Assembly (NCBI GenBank): GCA_964562925.1
Contig: CAZLVF010000004.1
Span: 3,364-67,363, forward strand
Source: CAVXDP01 sp964562925
Lineage (GTDB): Archaea; Thermoproteota; Bathyarchaeia; 40CM-2-53-6; CAVXDP01
Direction: 5' to 3'
Length of the DNA: 64,000 bases
Part shown: piece by piece, positions 1 to 8,513 of the stretch
How positions within the stretch are numbered: the first letter of the stretch is position 1
How the letters are laid out: each line of letters begins with the position of its first letter
Translations under genes and position numbers: made by a program
Notes under the pieces: model-generated
The model's input: the letters and a program-made list of their open reading frames with translations, nothing else
Database searches by the model: none
Told to the model about the DNA's origin: nothing

Positions 1-198
1 AGAAGATCGTATCTGGCCGAACGACGGCTTGTTAGAGAACCCGTTGAAAACGATGCGCGACTGAGCAAGAATAGGAGACTCGGCTCTAGATAGATTGTAC
101 AAGAGAGACGGGCTAGAGAGACCAGAGAGAACTTCGTCGATGCCGTTAGCGAGGAATCAAAGTTTCCTTTTTTCTCTCCGTTAGGCCGATACTGGGGA

Positions 199-1815
199 CT
201 ACTCAGGCGGGATCTCCCTGAACGCAAGTGATATGTCTATTCCTTCTGTACGCATTCTGTAGTATTTGAAAGCGAAGTAGACGATGGCAGCAAAAATCCC
301 GAGCGCAACTAGTGTCGGCACGTTCTGAGTGCCCCCGAGCTCAGGCACGCCCAAGTTTACGGCGATGAACCATCCCATCGAAATAACTCCGAGTATTCCA
401 GCAACTGTGATTAGTGGAATACCTCCGACTACATATTTCGCAGCTGGCGAAGCCTTGTACACACTTTTTAGCCTATATGGAAATACGGTTGCTGACAGGC
501 ATCCACAGAACCAAAGTGCAGCTTGCCCCGCGACCATGAAAGCCCAGTAGTGCCAGAAGGCGGGGTAGAAGTATGTCATTGTCTGCCACACTAAACCACC
601 CGCGGCCAAGACTAGGTATCCCACAAGGGGGATGTGGAACCGTGGGTGCACATATGCCAATTTCCTTGGAAGTACCCCGTCGAACGCCATGGCGAAGATG
701 TATCTTACCGGAAGCACGTTGTTCATAGAGTTCGAGTAGAGAGCTCCGAAAGAAAATCCAACACCAACTACCACTGAAACCAGAGAAAGAGCAGATTCTC
801 CCAAAGCCATGCCCGGCAGGTAGGTAGATGTGAAGGCCCAATAAAATGGTAAAGTATCCACAAGTTCATTCCCTTCGTTACCTAGGTAGAATATTGCAGT
901 GTGTATCTCGGACGCGAGACTTGTGTATAGAGTAAAATAAACTGAAACGAGTACGGCGGCCACTACCAAGGGAATGAACATCATAAATATGTTCGACTTC
1001 GCGCGTTCAGCGTTCTTTATCTCCCCCACCAAGGGCAACGCAGCCCAAGCAAAGATCGTGATTCCTGAGGCGCCCATTGCACCTACAACCATTGTGTCGT
1101 ATGCGTTGTACGGTTCCCCAAAAGGCAAAATCCCTGTCCAACCAGCGGCCTTCGCCGTGTCGATGAAGTTTTGATAGGCGCCAGCGCCCATCATCGCATT
1201 GAAGCCCGAAATCAGGGAAGAGCGATCCAAGGAAAGCAACATCGAAATCATTGTAAGGTTTACTATCAGCGCCAATATAGCTACAAATATTCCAATTTGG
1301 CCTGTTCTCTTTATCCCCCACACAATGATCGCGAGAGGACCAATCGTTCCCACGGCGGTTAGTATTTCGAGCCCTATCCCACTACTAGCCCACGCCGCGG
1401 CTTCGACGAATCCGAAGCCATTCAGAAGTGTTGATACGCCAGTTGTTGCGAAAACCCAGCCGTTGAAGGTCAACCAAGGACAGAAGATTACTGCGAACAT
1501 GAATCCGACTACTATGCCCAAAACGGAGTTGATTGTCCGGCTGACCCACACGTAATCCCCGCTACTCCGAGGCATAGCACTCATCATCAAGCCATACGCT
1601 ACTATTGGAGGGATACCCATAACCACCGAGATCAGTATAGCTAAGGGGAGATTCGCGTGTGGGAAGAGCAGCGTAGCCATCGAATAGTAGCCAGGCAACG
1701 AGACCGGTACCGCCATGAACGGCCACACCGCGTTGAAGAAGCCCGTATAACCTTGCGTGAATTCCCTGACAAGTCCACTTGACGGTCTAGCAAAAGCGAA
1801 ACTCTTTTCCGTCAA
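199..1815 (-). CDS. APC-family amino acid permease
   Basis: A polytopic membrane carrier of the amino acid-polyamine-organocation (APC) superfamily, expected to import amino acids or related organic cations. The 538-residue protein is almost entirely hydrophobic helices, about 12, with a short cytoplasmic N-terminus. The APC-like motif PRSSGDYVW lies at residues 82-90 and the C-terminus ends in FREIPPE. The TTG start at 1815 follows AAAGGG, and an AT-rich TATA-like stretch lies near 1844-1854. A paralogue at 40115-41752 shares the N-terminal MTE..., the GDY(V/I)W motif and the FREIP(P/Y)E ending. Substrate cannot be read from the sequence. Confidence 0.88.
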   Translation of the reverse strand: MTEKSFAFARPSSGLVREFTQGYTGFFNAVWPFMAVPVSLPGYYSMATLLFPHANLPLAILISVVMGIPPIVAYGLMMSAMPRSSGDYVWVSRTINSVLGIVVGFMFAVIFCPWLTFNGWVFATTGVSTLLNGFGFVEAAAWASSGIGLEILTAVGTIGPLAIIVWGIKRTGQIGIFVAILALIVNLTMISMLLSLDRSSLISGFNAMMGAGAYQNFIDTAKAAGWTGILPFGEPYNAYDTMVVGAMGASGITIFAWAALPLVGEIKNAERAKSNIFMMFIPLVVAAVLVSVYFTLYTSLASEIHTAIFYLGNEGNELVDTLPFYWAFTSTYLPGMALGESALSLVSVVVGVGFSFGALYSNSMNNVLPVRYIFAMAFDGVLPRKLAYVHPRFHIPLVGYLVLAAGGLVWQTMTYFYPAFWHYWAFMVAGQAALWFCGCLSATVFPYRLKSVYKASPAAKYVVGGIPLITVAGILGVISMGWFIAVNLGVPELGGTQNVPTLVALGIFAAIVYFAFKYYRMRTEGIDISLAFREIPPE

Positions 1816-1896
1816 AACCCTTTCACACGATGTTGGCCTCGGTTAGTATTTAACACTTGGCAAACAATTCTCCCTTAGGGGCGGAACAACAAAGAC

Positions 1897-2853
1897 ATGA
1901 AAAGGATTCTCTACGCAACCGATGTGCACGGATCAGAAAGGTGCTTTATGAAGCTTCTGAATGGCGGAAAACTGTACAAGGCCCATGCCATTATTCTGGG
2001 CGGCGACATCACAGGAAAAATGATTATTCCAATAGTACAAAGCCAAGATGGGTCATATTACACGCAATTCCTTGGGCAAGATTGGAACATAGAAACGCAG
2101 GAACAGCTAGCTGAACTGGAAAGAAGCATAGTGAATTCGGGCTTCTACCCTTATCGAACTAGTCAAACTGAGTTCGAAGGACTCGTTACCGACCGTTCAA
2201 GAATGGATGAGTTGTTCAAGCGGCTGATCCTTGAAAGACTGAGATCGTGGCTACGTCTAGCCAAGGAACGTTTGCAGGATACGGACATAAAACTCTACGT
2301 TACAGGGGGTAATGATGACCATCCCTTTATTCATCCCGTTCTAGAAGAAGATGGTTTTGTAGTGAATCCTGAAGATAGGGTCGTAAACATAGATGAGTAT
2401 CATGAGATGATCAGTCTTGGCTACGCCAATATAACCCCTTGGAAATGTCCCAGAGATATTCCTGAGGAGGACCTTACCGACAAGATCGACGCACTTGCAA
2501 ATCAAGTCAGAGACATGAGTAACTGCGTCTTCAACTTTCATGTGCCCCCGATCGACTCGGAGATCGACGCCGCCCCCATGCTGGACACCACCACATATCC
2601 TCCGAAGGTCATCGCGTCCGGCGGCTCTCCAGTGATGATCGGAGCCGGCAGCGGAGCGGTTCGTAGAGCGATCGAAACCTACCAACCTCTGTTGGGATTG
2701 CATGGTCATATCCACGAATCAAGAGGCTTCTTCAAGATCGGGAGAACCTTATGCATTAACCCGGGCAGTGAGTATGGAGAAGGAATACTCCGGGCGGTCA
2801 TAGTGAATCTTGAGAAAGACAAAGTGAAAGGGTACCAATTCGTTTCAGGGTAA
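1897..2853 (+). CDS. calcineurin-like metallophosphoesterase
   Basis: A 318-residue protein with the ordered metal-binding motifs of calcineurin-like phosphoesterases: D-x-H at residues 9-11 (TDVHGS), GGD at 35-37, GGND-D in the middle, an isolated His in NFHVPP, and GLHGHIHES near residue 270. These residues normally bind two divalent metals that activate water for phosphoester cleavage. No signal peptide or membrane segment is visible, so it is likely cytosolic. The substrate is unknown. The next gene starts about 20 bases downstream on the same strand, so the two are probably co-transcribed. Confidence 0.85.
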   Translation: MKRILYATDVHGSERCFMKLLNGGKLYKAHAIILGGDITGKMIIPIVQSQDGSYYTQFLGQDWNIETQEQLAELERSIVNSGFYPYRTSQTEFEGLVTDRSRMDELFKRLILERLRSWLRLAKERLQDTDIKLYVTGGNDDHPFIHPVLEEDGFVVNPEDRVVNIDEYHEMISLGYANITPWKCPRDIPEEDLTDKIDALANQVRDMSNCVFNFHVPPIDSEIDAAPMLDTTTYPPKVIASGGSPVMIGAGSGAVRRAIETYQPLLGLHGHIHESRGFFKIGRTLCINPGSEYGEGILRAVIVNLEKDKVKGYQFVSG

Positions 2854-2874
2854 AGAACCAGGTTGGAGGAGAGG

Positions 2875-3645
2875 ATGGCCCAGACGACTAGGGACATGGA
2901 CCTTGTGCAGAAAGCCAAAGAGATAGTAGATGCGGGCAAACAGGTCGGAGTGCCCATAAGAATTCTAGGCGCCATAGCTACAAGACTGCATTGCTCCGTA
3001 GACTCTACGTCGGGCTTGAAGAGAGAACTGTCAGATATTGACCTCATGGCCTATGGCAGATTTCGAGAGCAGATAAAACGGCTGCTACTAGACCTAGGGT
3101 ATACCCCGAATGAGAGGTTCATAGCATTATATGGGCATCTGCGATTCATATTCTACGATAAAGACAAGAACACAATAGATGTCTTCTTCGACAAGCTCCC
3201 AATGTGCCACACTATTGATTTTGCGGGAAGGCTTGAACTTGACTATCCCACAATCACACTATCGGATTTAATGCTGACAAAGTTACAAATTGTTCAATTC
3301 GAAGAGAAGGACTTCAAGGATCTAGTTTGTATATTGAGAGAGCATGAGGTTGGGACAACAGATCAGGAGACAGTAAACGCAAATCGTATTGCGGACGTGC
3401 TAGCCAAAGATTGGGGTTTCTACTACACAGTAACCTCAAATCTGAAAAAGGTTGAAGATGCCCTAGACCAGCCCAATATGACAAGCCACGACAAAGAAAC
3501 CGTGAAGGGCAGAATCGAAGAAATATTAGAATGTATGGAAACGGTCCCTAAGGACCTGAGTTGGCGCATACGTGCCAAAGTCGGAACGAAGAAGAAGTGG
3601 TATACAGAGATCGAGTACCGAGAGAACTACGACCAATCTAGATAG
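2875..3645 (+). CDS. nucleotidyltransferase-fold protein (AbiEii/MNT-like)
   Basis: About 256 residues. The first third carries a nucleotidyltransferase signature: a small-residue motif (LGAIATRL), then SDIDL with the paired acidic residues, and a third acidic strand (NTIDVFFDK). Such proteins transfer nucleotides to small molecules, RNA or protein, and some are type IV toxins; the target here is unknown. I choose the ATG at 2875 because GGAGG sits five bases upstream; a TTG at 2863 would add four residues. It follows the metallophosphoesterase closely. No antitoxin-like partner of the AbiEi type is adjacent, so a toxin role is not supported. Confidence 0.65.
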   Translation: MAQTTRDMDLVQKAKEIVDAGKQVGVPIRILGAIATRLHCSVDSTSGLKRELSDIDLMAYGRFREQIKRLLLDLGYTPNERFIALYGHLRFIFYDKDKNTIDVFFDKLPMCHTIDFAGRLELDYPTITLSDLMLTKLQIVQFEEKDFKDLVCILREHEVGTTDQETVNANRIADVLAKDWGFYYTVTSNLKKVEDALDQPNMTSHDKETVKGRIEEILECMETVPKDLSWRIRAKVGTKKKWYTEIEYRENYDQSR

Positions 3646-3795
3646 ACAACTGGATTGTCAACAACTTTGTACTGCCTCTCTTGACGATTCTAGAGCCGTG
3701 TCCTCCCCTCGAGGTCGAAAGGCTCCTGCGACTTTCAGGTAATCATATGAGTCACAATTTGGCGCAGTGATTCATGAATCTGCTGGTGAATACAG

Positions 3796-4836
3796 ATGTC
3801 TGACTGGGAGAAGACGTTGGATGAATATGGCTTGAAGATTGAGCAGAGGTTATCGGGCTTTCTGAAGAATGAGGCTAAGGACGCGGTCGGCTATCACAGT
3901 TTCGTTGGAAGACTCTACTTGGACCTCTATGATTATGTATTCAGAGGTGGGAAAAGGCTGGCTTTGTGTAGTACCCTTCTCACCTATAGAGGGTTTACTG
4001 GCGAGGTCGATGATCGAATCCTAGATGTTTGTGTGGGGATTGAGCTCTACCGCCACGCGATACTAGTACATGACGATCTGGTTGATGATGATGAGTTACG
4101 GCGTGGAGCCGGAACCATTCACAAGATGTATTCTCAGGAGAAGAATTCACGGTTTGGAAATGGTATGGCGGTCTTTGCGGGAAATATCTTGTACACCTTG
4201 GCCTTGAAAGCGTTTGGCGGTTCAGGCTTGCTTTCGGACAAGATTGTTGAAGTCTTGAAGCTGCTGAATGATGCTTTTCAATCAGTGAATGAAAGCCAAA
4301 TTCTAGATCTTCTCTTCGAGTACAAGACGCCAGACGTAGATGAATGGTATGTCATGGCCTCAAAGCGAGCCGCATCGCTCTTCAAAGCCTCGTTACGCAT
4401 AGGCGCAGTCTTAGCAGACGCCTCAGACAGAGATGTCAAATTGTTATGTGATGCGGCTGAGCATATAGGCTACTGCTTCGACATCCAAGACGATATCATC
4501 GATACATTCGCAACAGAAGAGCAGTATGGTAGAAAGCCTGGCGGAGATCTATCCAAACATAAGAAGCCGCTCCACATCGTCTACACGTATAGAATGGCGA
4601 ATCAATCACAGCTGCAAACATTTGAGAACGGTATTTGCAAAGATCCTTTAGATCTGGCTGTGATAAGAAGGATAGTATCAGATTGTGGGGCCCTGGAAGC
4701 AGCTAAGAACCATTCGAGAACGCATGCTGACTCAGCTAAGAGATTGATTTCAGAGACAACTATGAGCAAAGACGTCAAGAGCTTCTTTATCTCGTTCATC
4801 GACTACGTGAAAGACAGCCTCAACTGGTACAGGTAG
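3796..4836 (+). CDS. trans-polyprenyl diphosphate synthase (GGPP synthase type)
   Basis: A 346-residue isoprenyl diphosphate synthase that condenses isopentenyl diphosphate with allylic diphosphates to make archaeal lipid chains. Visible motifs are GGKR (residues 51-54, substrate binding), the first aspartate-rich motif DDLVDD (93-98) and the second DDIID (232-236), which bind Mg-diphosphate. Length fits the family (about 320-350). Residues just before the first motif (ELYRHAILVH) set chain length, but I cannot decide between C20 and C25. It stands alone between two intergenic gaps. Confidence 0.9.
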   Translation: MSDWEKTLDEYGLKIEQRLSGFLKNEAKDAVGYHSFVGRLYLDLYDYVFRGGKRLALCSTLLTYRGFTGEVDDRILDVCVGIELYRHAILVHDDLVDDDELRRGAGTIHKMYSQEKNSRFGNGMAVFAGNILYTLALKAFGGSGLLSDKIVEVLKLLNDAFQSVNESQILDLLFEYKTPDVDEWYVMASKRAASLFKASLRIGAVLADASDRDVKLLCDAAEHIGYCFDIQDDIIDTFATEEQYGRKPGGDLSKHKKPLHIVYTYRMANQSQLQTFENGICKDPLDLAVIRRIVSDCGALEAAKNHSRTHADSAKRLISETTMSKDVKSFFISFIDYVKDSLNWYR

Positions 4837-4904
4837 ACGCATATTTCTTTGGCTGCCGGTTTGACATTTCAATGGTCAAGGGAGCTTTGAACCAAGCCAG
4901 AGCC

Positions 4905-4921
4905 ATGCCATCCGATGGCAT
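4905..4921. repeat. 17-bp near-perfect palindrome
   Basis: Eight bases (ATGCCATC) are repeated as their exact reverse complement after one central base. The element lies between the prenyl synthase stop and the MgtC promoter. It could be an operator for a dimeric regulator or a short hairpin; nothing distinguishes these. Confidence 0.4.
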
Positions 4922-5026
4922 GAGAGCTAGGTTAATGTGCGGAAGTCCATTACACAACTGTTAGAACCTGTGAAATTTTCAAAATCAAGCATGGGCTCGT
5001 TGGTACGTGGATCGATCAGAACGAGA

Positions 5027-5034
5027 TTTTTAAG
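5027..5034 (+). promoter_or_regulatory. TATA box of the mgtC-like gene
   Basis: TTTTTAAG centred about 30 bases before the ATG at 5061. This spacing would place the transcription start at or very near the start codon, so the message is probably leaderless, as is common in archaea. Confidence 0.55.
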
Positions 5035-5060
5035 CGAAGGTTGAGCATCTATCGATAGCA

Positions 5061-5465
5061 ATGATTTCAGAAATTGAATTGATCTTTAGAATTGTTCTAG
5101 CCTTTGTACTTGGCGGGCTTATCGGCTTTGAGAGGGAGAGACTTGACAAGCCTGCTGGACTTAGAACTCACATACTAGTGTCCGTGGGGTCAGCTCAGTT
5201 CACGATCCTATCGTTCTACGCATTTCCAGGCAGCGACCCAGCCCGTATAGCGGCCTATGTAGTTGCGGGTATTGGTTTTATTGGAGCAGGCACCATAATT
5301 CAAGCTCGAGACAGAGTTATTGGAGTAACCACGGCCGCATCTCTCTGGATAGCATCTTCTGTGGGAATGGCTGTGGGGATAGGCTTCTACTTGGCCGCTG
5401 TGGTGGTCACGGTGATCTCCTATCTAACATTGAAGCTAAGATGGGTAGAAAGGAAGTTAGCATAG
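5061..5465 (+). CDS. MgtC/SapB-family membrane protein
   Basis: A 134-residue protein matching the MgtC/SapB membrane domain: an opening helix, the conserved GGLIGFERERLDKPAGLRTH segment at about residues 18-37, and three further helices containing GIGFIGAGTII and TTAASLWIASSVGMAVGIG. Family members affect Mg-linked homeostasis or membrane energetics; the molecular activity is unsettled. Only the membrane domain is present and the C-terminal ACT-like domain of bacterial MgtC is absent, as in SapB-type proteins. It has its own promoter and no close partner. Confidence 0.88.
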   Translation: MISEIELIFRIVLAFVLGGLIGFERERLDKPAGLRTHILVSVGSAQFTILSFYAFPGSDPARIAAYVVAGIGFIGAGTIIQARDRVIGVTTAASLWIASSVGMAVGIGFYLAAVVVTVISYLTLKLRWVERKLA

Positions 5466-5930
5466 AGGTCAACCATACACGATCTCAGTTGTTCTAGACA
5501 ACTTTGCTAGTGTAAGGTAGCAGTCTGATCCTACTAGTGATGGACTCCCGAAGCCCCCCTCCTCGACGAGATAACTGATACCAAGAACCCTCTGTAAACG
5601 GGTCGATGCAGATAGAGAGAGGATGCCCACGATGATGAAGCTTCTGCAGCGTCACGTTGACAGCTCTCCGCTGGTATCCGTTTGAAGAAATAGAGGGAGC
5701 TAAGGGTTAACAGTCAGGCAGGTGTCAGGAGAGGTATCCTACACGGTGAAGATGTCTTTTCTCTACGGTTCTAGGACCACAGCCACGAATAGCGAGAGGA
5801 TATTGGAGTTGCGCAGGCTGACGAGTACGGCTGTGAACAGTGGAGCAAGCAATAAATATTCAGTTCCTTACTGAGAGGGCCACGACATGGGCTGCAGATA
5901 TCCATTCCAACTCGAAGCGATGATAGGCCT
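5466..5930. other. intergenic region, 465 bp
   Basis: No convincing gene on either strand. An AT-rich AATAAATATT at 5851-5860 is a possible promoter for the downstream membrane protein. An ATGATGA at about 5631 resembles a C box, but no matching D box is placed correctly, so no C/D RNA is called. Confidence 0.4.
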
Positions 5931-6560
5931 TTGATACTGGAACTTATGGCTTCGTACGGCTACCTAGGCGTTCTGCTTCTAGTTTTAGCAATAAATCTCT
6001 TACCGTTCGCCTCTCCCTCTAACCTCTTTCTCGCAGGGGCGATCGCCTACTTTACCGGAATCGGCCCAGCTACCGTAGCGTTCTTGGTATCAACTGGCGC
6101 AACTTCAGCCAAACTCGTTCACTATTACTTCGCTGCAATCATAGGCAAGCGAGTCAACAGCTCAAGAGGTAAACTCGCCAAGTACGGTGAAACGATCGGG
6201 CGATGGGGAGCTTTAGGAGCGTTCATAGCAGCCGCAACGCCTCTCCCCGACGACCCGGTCGTCATACCTCTCGGATTAGTCAGGTACAACACGCTAAGAT
6301 TCGTCATTTCCTACTTTCTTGGAAAACTGATGATCACGCTACTCGGCGCCTACATAGTGAAGGCCACCGCGATAACACTTGAGACGATCTTTGGAAACAG
6401 CGCGTCTATAGCGGGCTCGATCATCGTCTCGATCTTGGCTATAACAATTCTACTCAAGATCGACCCCGTCAAGATGCGCGAGTACGTATCAAAGCTGCGC
6501 AGCAAACAAAACAAACAACAGGCGAAGCGCCTCGAGAATATCAGTGAGACGTTGACCTAA
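5931..6560 (+). CDS. DedA/VTT-family membrane protein
   Basis: A 209-residue polytopic membrane protein. The pattern of an initial helix, a re-entrant LPFASPSN segment, a charged loop (GKRVNSSRGKLAKYGETIGRWG) and then AAATPLPDDPVVIPLGLVRY matches the VTT (SNARE-associated/DedA) fold, where acidic and Arg residues in the re-entrant loops are linked to proton-coupled lipid or small-molecule transport. The C-terminal tail is highly basic (about residues 180-200). The TTG at 5931 gives MILELM; an in-frame ATG lies at 5946 and no strong ribosome-binding site decides between them. Confidence 0.75.
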   Translation: MILELMASYGYLGVLLLVLAINLLPFASPSNLFLAGAIAYFTGIGPATVAFLVSTGATSAKLVHYYFAAIIGKRVNSSRGKLAKYGETIGRWGALGAFIAAATPLPDDPVVIPLGLVRYNTLRFVISYFLGKLMITLLGAYIVKATAITLETIFGNSASIAGSIIVSILAITILLKIDPVKMREYVSKLRSKQNKQQAKRLENISETLT

Positions 6561-6706
6561 CCGAGGACACTTAGGATTCTATCTCGTTTCGTCATCGATC
6601 TTGTGGACTTGGCTTCAAACGGAATCATCTGTCTTGGCTGACTAAGGCCTGTTCAACTGTTAAGGTCTAGAAGTAATGCAAATAGGTTGGTCCATTTGAC
6701 ATACGT

Positions 6707-7690
6707 TTGGTCTGTAGGTTGGAGAATGTAATAGAGACTCTTGATCTAACAAAACGGTTTAAGGATCTCACCGCGGTCGATCATATCAACTTGAAGATCA
6801 GACATCGAGAGATCTTCGGCCTGCTTGGACCCAACGGCGCAGGTAAGACCACAACGATCTCGATGTTATGCACAATTCTAAAACCGACGGAGGGAACTGC
6901 CACTGTCAATGGTTACGACATACTCAATGAACCTCACATGGTCAGGAAATCTATCGGAATAGTATTTCAACAGCCCAGTGTGGACGACATCCTTACAGGC
7001 AGAGAGAACCTTCGCCTTCACGCGATGTGGTACGGCGTCCCGAAAGAGGTGCGTGTCAAGAGAATAGACGAGGTTCTGAAGTTGGTCGGCCTCGAATCTC
7101 GTCAACACAGTCTAGTCAAGACATACTCTGGAGGAATGAGAAGGCGTTTAGAGCTTGCACGGGGGCTTCTCCATCTTCCTGAAGTATTGTTTCTAGATGA
7201 GCCGACATTGGGGCTCGACCCGCAGACACGTGAACATATCTGGGAGTACATAGAGAGCCTCCCTGAGGAACGTGAGATGACGATCGTCCTCACAACACAC
7301 TACATGGAAGAGGCTGACAAGCTCTGTGATAGGATCGCTATAATCGATGAGGGAAAGATCATCGTCATGGACGACCCTGAAAGCCTCAAGGAAAAGGTCG
7401 GTGGAGACCTCGTCTGTCTCAAGACCGCGACCGTTACCGTTGATCGGTTGAAGAAGATAGATAGCGTAAGCAAGGTCGAGGCTAAAAATGGCTATATCGT
7501 CTTAACCGTCAAGAACGCAAGCCAAAACCTCAAAGAGATCCTTGACAGTGCTGGAAAGATTGAGAGCGTCGAGATAAGATCTGCCAGCCTGAATGACGTC
7601 TTCCTAAGTTACACCGGTAAAGAGATCAGAACCGAGACCGGTGAGGGAGGAATCTTTGAGCGAGTGATGCGGGAGAGGTCTTCGAGATGA
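6707..7690 (+). CDS. ABC transporter ATP-binding protein (DrrA/ABC-2 type)
   Basis: A 327-residue ABC ATPase with Walker A GPNGAGKTT, Q-loop, signature YSGGMRRRLELARGL, Walker B VLFLDEPT and the switch His in TTHYMEEAD. After about residue 225 comes the C-terminal domain typical of daunorubicin-resistance-type exporters, ending with SLNDVFLSYTG. It powers the permease encoded immediately downstream (4-base ATGA overlap). Start is uncertain: TTG at 6707, or TTG at 6719 (LENVIETLDL), which fits family N-termini better. Substrate unknown. Confidence 0.9.
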   Translation: MVCRLENVIETLDLTKRFKDLTAVDHINLKIRHREIFGLLGPNGAGKTTTISMLCTILKPTEGTATVNGYDILNEPHMVRKSIGIVFQQPSVDDILTGRENLRLHAMWYGVPKEVRVKRIDEVLKLVGLESRQHSLVKTYSGGMRRRLELARGLLHLPEVLFLDEPTLGLDPQTREHIWEYIESLPEEREMTIVLTTHYMEEADKLCDRIAIIDEGKIIVMDDPESLKEKVGGDLVCLKTATVTVDRLKKIDSVSKVEAKNGYIVLTVKNASQNLKEILDSAGKIESVEIRSASLNDVFLSYTGKEIRTETGEGGIFERVMRERSSR

Positions 7691-8433
7691 GCCGAGCCGA
7701 GGGGATATATGGGCTCTGGTTAAGAGAATTCAAAGTGTTTACACGAGAGAGGTCGAGAGTCCTAACCTCGATCTTCACCCCGATACTCTGGATATTCGTG
7801 TTTGGAGGAGGGCTAGGGTCGGTTGTGGATATCGGAGGGGTAAATTACCAAGTATTTATCTACCCAGGTATTCTGGCGATGAGCGTTCTCTTCACATCGG
7901 TCTTCTATGGAGTTTACATCGTCTGGGATAGAAGGATCGACATACTCAAAGAGGTTCTCGTGGCCCCGCTCTCTAGAACATCAATATTTGTCGGCAAGGT
8001 TCTTGGTGGATGCACAGACTCGATGATTCAAGCCTCCGTTATGCTTCTGATAAGCTTCGCAGTGGGGGTAACCCTTTCTACCACAGCATTCATCCTGGCT
8101 CTTCTGCTCCTCTTCTTGTTGACTCTGAGCCTAGTAAGCACCGGCCTGGTAATAGGCTCACTTATGGAGAGCCCTGAAGGGTTCAACATGGTTGTCAGCT
8201 TTCTTGTCTTTCCCCTCTTCTTCTTCAGTGGCGCCCTCTATCCCTTGGACAATCTTCCAACTTGGCTTTCAGCGATAACTTACATCGACCCCGTAACATA
8301 TGGCGTCGATGGACTAAGAACTGTCATCATAGGAGTTTCAAGGTTTCCATTCTACATAGATCTGGCGGTCCTTGTAGTGTTCGCTGTGATCATGTTCACT
8401 GTGGGAACGAAGGCATTCGAGCATATGAAGTAA
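7687..8433 (+). CDS. ABC-2 type transporter permease
   Basis: A 248-residue six-helix ABC-2 permease. Features include the cytoplasmic N-terminal segment (LWLREFKVFTRERSRVL), the coupling region near VLVAPLSRTSIFVGKVLGG, and the late FPLFFFSGALYPLDNLPTWL segment typical of ABC-2 exporters. Its ATG overlaps the stop of the upstream ATPase by four bases, so the two are translationally coupled and form one exporter. The compact size, with no large external domain, separates it from the two exporter systems at 52.3 kb and 59.6 kb. Confidence 0.9.
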   Translation: MSRAEGIYGLWLREFKVFTRERSRVLTSIFTPILWIFVFGGGLGSVVDIGGVNYQVFIYPGILAMSVLFTSVFYGVYIVWDRRIDILKEVLVAPLSRTSIFVGKVLGGCTDSMIQASVMLLISFAVGVTLSTTAFILALLLLFLLTLSLVSTGLVIGSLMESPEGFNMVVSFLVFPLFFFSGALYPLDNLPTWLSAITYIDPVTYGVDGLRTVIIGVSRFPFYIDLAVLVVFAVIMFTVGTKAFEHMK

Positions 8434-8513
8434 GACTTCAGACCAGACGTGAGTCAGAATGTGAGGTGCGCCTTTTGATATTGAGAAGACAGAGAGTGTA
8501 GGCTCGAGGAAGT

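Noticed and set aside
1..198. partial gene at the left edge
   Set aside because: Two frames run in from the edge and end at 64 and 93; neither has recognisable content, so no gene is called.
2863..2874. TTG start for the nucleotidyltransferase-like gene
   Set aside because: The ATG at 2875 has a GGAGG site at the proper spacing that overlaps the TTG region.
5620..5700. possible C/D box RNA
   Set aside because: A C box-like ATGATGA is present, but no D box or C'/D' pair has the right spacing.
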